Below are positions 61,735 to 64,000 of a stretch of DNA of 64,000 nt, piece after piece. A program made the translations under genes and the position numbers. Each line of letters opens with the position of its first letter. Position 1 is the stretch's first letter. The notes under the pieces are model-generated. The model did not search any database. It was not told where the DNA came from and saw nothing but the letters and a program-made list of their open reading frames with translations. The DNA comes from Yaniella flava (GTDB lineage Bacteria; Actinomycetota; Actinomycetes; Actinomycetales; Micrococcaceae), in NCBI RefSeq assembly GCF_039529295.1, contig NZ_BAAAMN010000017.1, positions 28,428-92,427 on the forward strand, written 5' to 3'.

Positions 61735-62106
61735 ATGGAAGCCAAGGCAATTGCACGCTATTTGCGTGTTACGCCAATGAAGGCCCGGCGCGTCGTCGAC
61801 CTTGTTCGTGGTAAGCAAGCGAATGAAGCCCTGGCCATCTTGAAGTTCGCCCAACAGGGCGCTTCAGATCCCGTCTACAAGGTACTTGCATCTGCAGTAT
61901 CCAACGCACGGGACAAAGCCGACCGCGAAGGACTGGCCTTCAACGAGGAAGAACTGTTCGTCAGTGCAGCCTTCGTTGATGAAGGACCAACCATGAAGCG
62001 TTTCCAGCCACGCGCTCAAGGACGTGCCTTCGAAATCAAAAAACGCACCAGCCACGTCACCGTAGTTGTTGCGATCGATGAAGATCAGAAAGGTGGGACC
62101 AACTAA
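61735..62106 (+). CDS. rplV: 50S ribosomal protein L22
   Basis: 123 residues. VTPMKARRVVDLVRGK and the tunnel hairpin PTMKRFQPRAQGRAFEIKKR. Stop abuts the rpsC ATG. Confidence 0.98.
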   Translation: MEAKAIARYLRVTPMKARRVVDLVRGKQANEALAILKFAQQGASDPVYKVLASAVSNARDKADREGLAFNEEELFVSAAFVDEGPTMKRFQPRAQGRAFEIKKRTSHVTVVVAIDEDQKGGTN

Positions 62107-62877
62107 ATGGGTCAGAAAATTCACCCGCACGGATTCCGCCTCGGCATTACCAAAGACCACGTTTCCCGCTGGTTCGCTGACTCCAACGTAGATGGTCAGC
62201 GTTACAAGGACTTCGTCAAAGAAGACGTGCGCATTCGCAGCCTGCTGCAGGATGGCATGGAACGTGCCGGTATTTCCAATGTTGAGATCGAACGTACCCG
62301 TGACCGTGTTCGCGTAGACGTGCACACAGCTCGCCCAGGTATCGTCATCGGTCGCCGTGGTGCGGAAGCTGATCGCATTCGCCGTGAACTCGAAAAGCTC
62401 ACTGGCAAGCAGATTCAGCTCAATATTCTAGAAGTCAAGAAACCAGAACTCGATGCACAATTGGTAGCACAAGGTGTTGCCGAACAGCTCACCGCACGTG
62501 TGGCATTCCGTCGCGCAATGCGTCGCTCCATCCAGTCCGGCATGCGTGCAGGCGCAGAGGGTATCCGTATTCAGGTATCCGGCCGTCTTGGTGGTGCCGA
62601 CATGAGCCGTACCGAGTTCTACCGTGAAGGTCGTGTACCGCTGCACACCTTGCGCGCCAACATCGACTACGGTCAGTTCGAAGCCAAGACCACATACGGA
62701 CGCATCGGCGTCAAAGTATGGGTATACAAAGGCGACCTGACCGATAAAGAATTGGCAGCTCAGGAAGCAGCCCAGCCATCCGGTCGTGGTGGCCGCGGTG
62801 GACGTGGTGGTAACCGCCGTCGTCGCGGTGGCGCACCACAGGGTGCACGCGCAGGCGCTCAAGGAGGCAACGCCTAA
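62107..62877 (+). CDS. rpsC: 30S ribosomal protein S3
   Basis: 256 residues. KH domain with PGIVIGRRGAEADRIR, then the S3 C-terminal domain. The tail (after about 225) is Gly/Arg-rich, GRGGRGGRGGNRRRRGG, longer than in many bacteria. Shares one base with rplP start. Confidence 0.98.
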   Translation: MGQKIHPHGFRLGITKDHVSRWFADSNVDGQRYKDFVKEDVRIRSLLQDGMERAGISNVEIERTRDRVRVDVHTARPGIVIGRRGAEADRIRRELEKLTGKQIQLNILEVKKPELDAQLVAQGVAEQLTARVAFRRAMRRSIQSGMRAGAEGIRIQVSGRLGGADMSRTEFYREGRVPLHTLRANIDYGQFEAKTTYGRIGVKVWVYKGDLTDKELAAQEAAQPSGRGGRGGRGGNRRRRGGAPQGARAGAQGGNA

Positions 62878-63293
62878 TGCTTATCCCACGTCGCGTAAAA
62901 TACCGCAAACAACACCGCCCAGGCCGTAAAGGTATGGCCAAAGGTGGCACCGAAGTAGCCTTCGGTGAATGGGGTCTGCAAGCAACCGGCCGTGCATACG
63001 TAACGAACCGTCAGATCGAGGCAGCTCGTATCGCGATGACACGTTACATCAAACGCGGTGGTCACGTTTGGATCAACATTTTCCCAGATCGTCCACTCAC
63101 CAAGAAACCAGCCGAAGTTCGCATGGGTTCAGGTAAAGGCTCTCCAGAATTCTGGGTAGCCAACGTCAAACCTGGTCGCGTCATGTTCGAACTGTCCGGC
63201 GTGAGTGATGACGTCGCCCGCGAAGCTCTGCGTCTGGCCGCACACAAGCTGCCACTCAAAGCCCGCGTTGTACGCCGAGAGGGTGGTGAATAA
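62877..63293 (+). CDS. rplP: 50S ribosomal protein L16
   Basis: 138 residues. MLIPRRVKYRKQHR and GRVMFELSGV. Sits at the A-site; starts at the last base of rpsC. Confidence 0.98.
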   Translation: MLIPRRVKYRKQHRPGRKGMAKGGTEVAFGEWGLQATGRAYVTNRQIEAARIAMTRYIKRGGHVWINIFPDRPLTKKPAEVRMGSGKGSPEFWVANVKPGRVMFELSGVSDDVAREALRLAAHKLPLKARVVRREGGE

Positions 63294-63295
63294 AC

Positions 63296-63568
63296 ATGGC
63301 ACTTGGTACACCTGAACTATCAACCGATGCTTTGGACGGTTTCAACAACGCACGTCTGCGTGAAGAACTCGAAAAGGCCAAGGCCGAGTTGTTCAACTTG
63401 CGCTTCCAAGCGGCTACCGGTCAAATTGAAAACACCGGTCGCATCAAGGTCGTCAAGCGCGACATCGCACGTGTGATGACCGTGCTGCGCGAACGCGATC
63501 TTGGCATCCGTGAAGAAATCGAAGCCAGCGAAGAAGACCTCAAAGACAAAAAGAAAAGCCGCAAGTAG
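63296..63568 (+). CDS. rpmC: 50S ribosomal protein L29
   Basis: 90 residues. LREELEKAKAELFNLRFQAATGQ is the L29 helical hairpin; the basic C-terminal tail (DKKKSRK) extends beyond the usual 65-70 residues. Confidence 0.97.
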   Translation: MALGTPELSTDALDGFNNARLREELEKAKAELFNLRFQAATGQIENTGRIKVVKRDIARVMTVLRERDLGIREEIEASEEDLKDKKKSRK

Positions 63569-63585
63569 GCTGAGGAGGAATCACA

Positions 63586-63870
63586 GTGACTGAGTCTGTT
63601 GACACCACAGCCGCTCCAGAGCGTAACTACCGCAAAACATTGCGCGGAGTAGTCGTCTCCGACAAGATGGAAAAAACCATAGTTGTTGAAATCGAATACT
63701 TCAAACAGCACGCCCTGTACGGCAAAATCATGCGTCGGACCAAGCGCGTCAAAGCACACGACGAAGACAATACCGCCGGCATCGGCGATAGCGTTCGTCT
63801 CGCCGAGACCCGCCCACTTTCCAAAGGAAAGCACTGGCGTCTGACAGACATCGTCGAACGCGCTAAGTAA
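63586..63870 (+). CDS. rpsQ: 30S ribosomal protein S17
   Basis: 94 residues. RKTLRGVVVSDKMEKTIVV and KAHDEDNTAGIGDSVRLAETRPLSK. GTG start with GAGGA upstream. Last complete gene of the window. Confidence 0.98.
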   Translation: MTESVDTTAAPERNYRKTLRGVVVSDKMEKTIVVEIEYFKQHALYGKIMRRTKRVKAHDEDNTAGIGDSVRLAETRPLSKGKHWRLTDIVERAK

Positions 63871-63892
63871 ACGACGATACCGCGTCTCAAAA

Positions 63893-63942
63893 CGTACAAC
63901 GGATCCGCATCAGCCCGGCTGGTGCGGATCCGTTGTTGTACG
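63893..63942 (+). terminator. Strong hairpin after rpsQ
   Basis: ACAACGGATCCGCA (63896-63909) and its exact complement (63923-63936), extended by CGTAC/GTACG. No T-run, so it may be an incomplete or Rho-assisted terminator, or a processing site splitting rpsQ from the expected rplN. No gene start is evident in 63943-64000. Confidence 0.6.
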
Positions 63943-64000
63943 CCCGGCATGGGCACTTACTTGGAGGTGGAAGTCCTCTGGAGGAGAAGATGGTTTAACT

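Noticed and set aside
1..64000. CRISPR array, insertion sequence, prophage or rRNA operon
   Set aside because: No spaced direct repeats, transposase or integrase motifs, phage genes or rRNA-like sequence were seen anywhere in the window.

Overview
The window is a contiguous piece of a bacterial chromosome of moderately high G+C from an actinobacterium. Evidence for this is a mycothiol synthase (MshD), an actinobacterial-type RpoB/RpoC, the order secE-nusG-rplKA / rplJL / rpoBC / rpsLG-fusA-tuf / S10 operon, many GTG and TTG starts, and a paired nitrobindin-YgfZ locus typical of Micrococcales. A low-G+C member of the Micrococcaceae (Yaniella or Enteractinococcus type) is my best guess. That is inference; no rRNA gene is present to confirm it.

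Layout. (1) 1-7.3 kb, housekeeping: asd (cut by the window edge), a small membrane protein, folA, thyA, a GNAT protein, a Nudix/histidine-phosphatase fusion and mshD, all on the minus strand. On the plus strand follow a membrane protein, a 37-residue membrane peptide, a nitrobindin-like protein and YgfZ. (2) 7.3-20.1 kb, accessory catabolic island: a GNAT protein, a YkvI-type transporter, a class III aminotransferase, a DUF3830 protein, an amidase, two overlapping Asp/Glu-racemase/maleate-isomerase family genes, a Glu/Leu-type dehydrogenase, a LysR regulator and an ABC importer matching the ectoine/hydroxyectoine Ehu system. The usual ectoine hydrolase (DoeA/EutD) and deacetylase (DoeB/EutE) are absent. 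This is the best candidate for an undescribed pathway. (3) 20.3-24.7 kb: panD, a molybdate operon (HTH-TOBE regulator, modA, modB, modC, each joined by a 4-nt overlap) and an aspartate-type aminotransferase. (4) 24.9-32.7 kb: tRNA-Trp, secE, nusG, rplK, rplA, then two related membrane proteins and a two-component system, then rplJ-rplL behind an L10 leader with an intrinsic terminator. (5) 32.9-39.9 kb: histidine phosphatase, RpiR-type regulator with SIS domain, tyrosine phosphatase, metallophosphoesterase and a three-gene ABC importer, probably uptake and dephosphorylation of an organophosphate. (6) 39.9-44.0 kb: molybdenum cofactor genes mobA, moaA, moaC and a fused moeA-mog, functionally linked to the mod operon. 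(7) 44.2-64.0 kb: rpoB, rpoC, a small membrane protein, an ATP-grasp ligase, rpsL, rpsG, fusA, tuf and the S10 operon from rpsJ to rpsQ.

The most unusual items are: the island in (2), including a racemase-family paralogue in which the second catalytic cysteine is replaced by Asp; the Nudix fusion whose phosphatase domain has lost both catalytic histidines; a perfect 14-bp inverted repeat over the start codon of the molybdate regulator; competing hairpins, one of them a terminator, just ahead of tRNA-Trp; and nested hairpins in the leaders of the str and S10 operons. I saw no CRISPR array, insertion sequence, prophage or rRNA gene.
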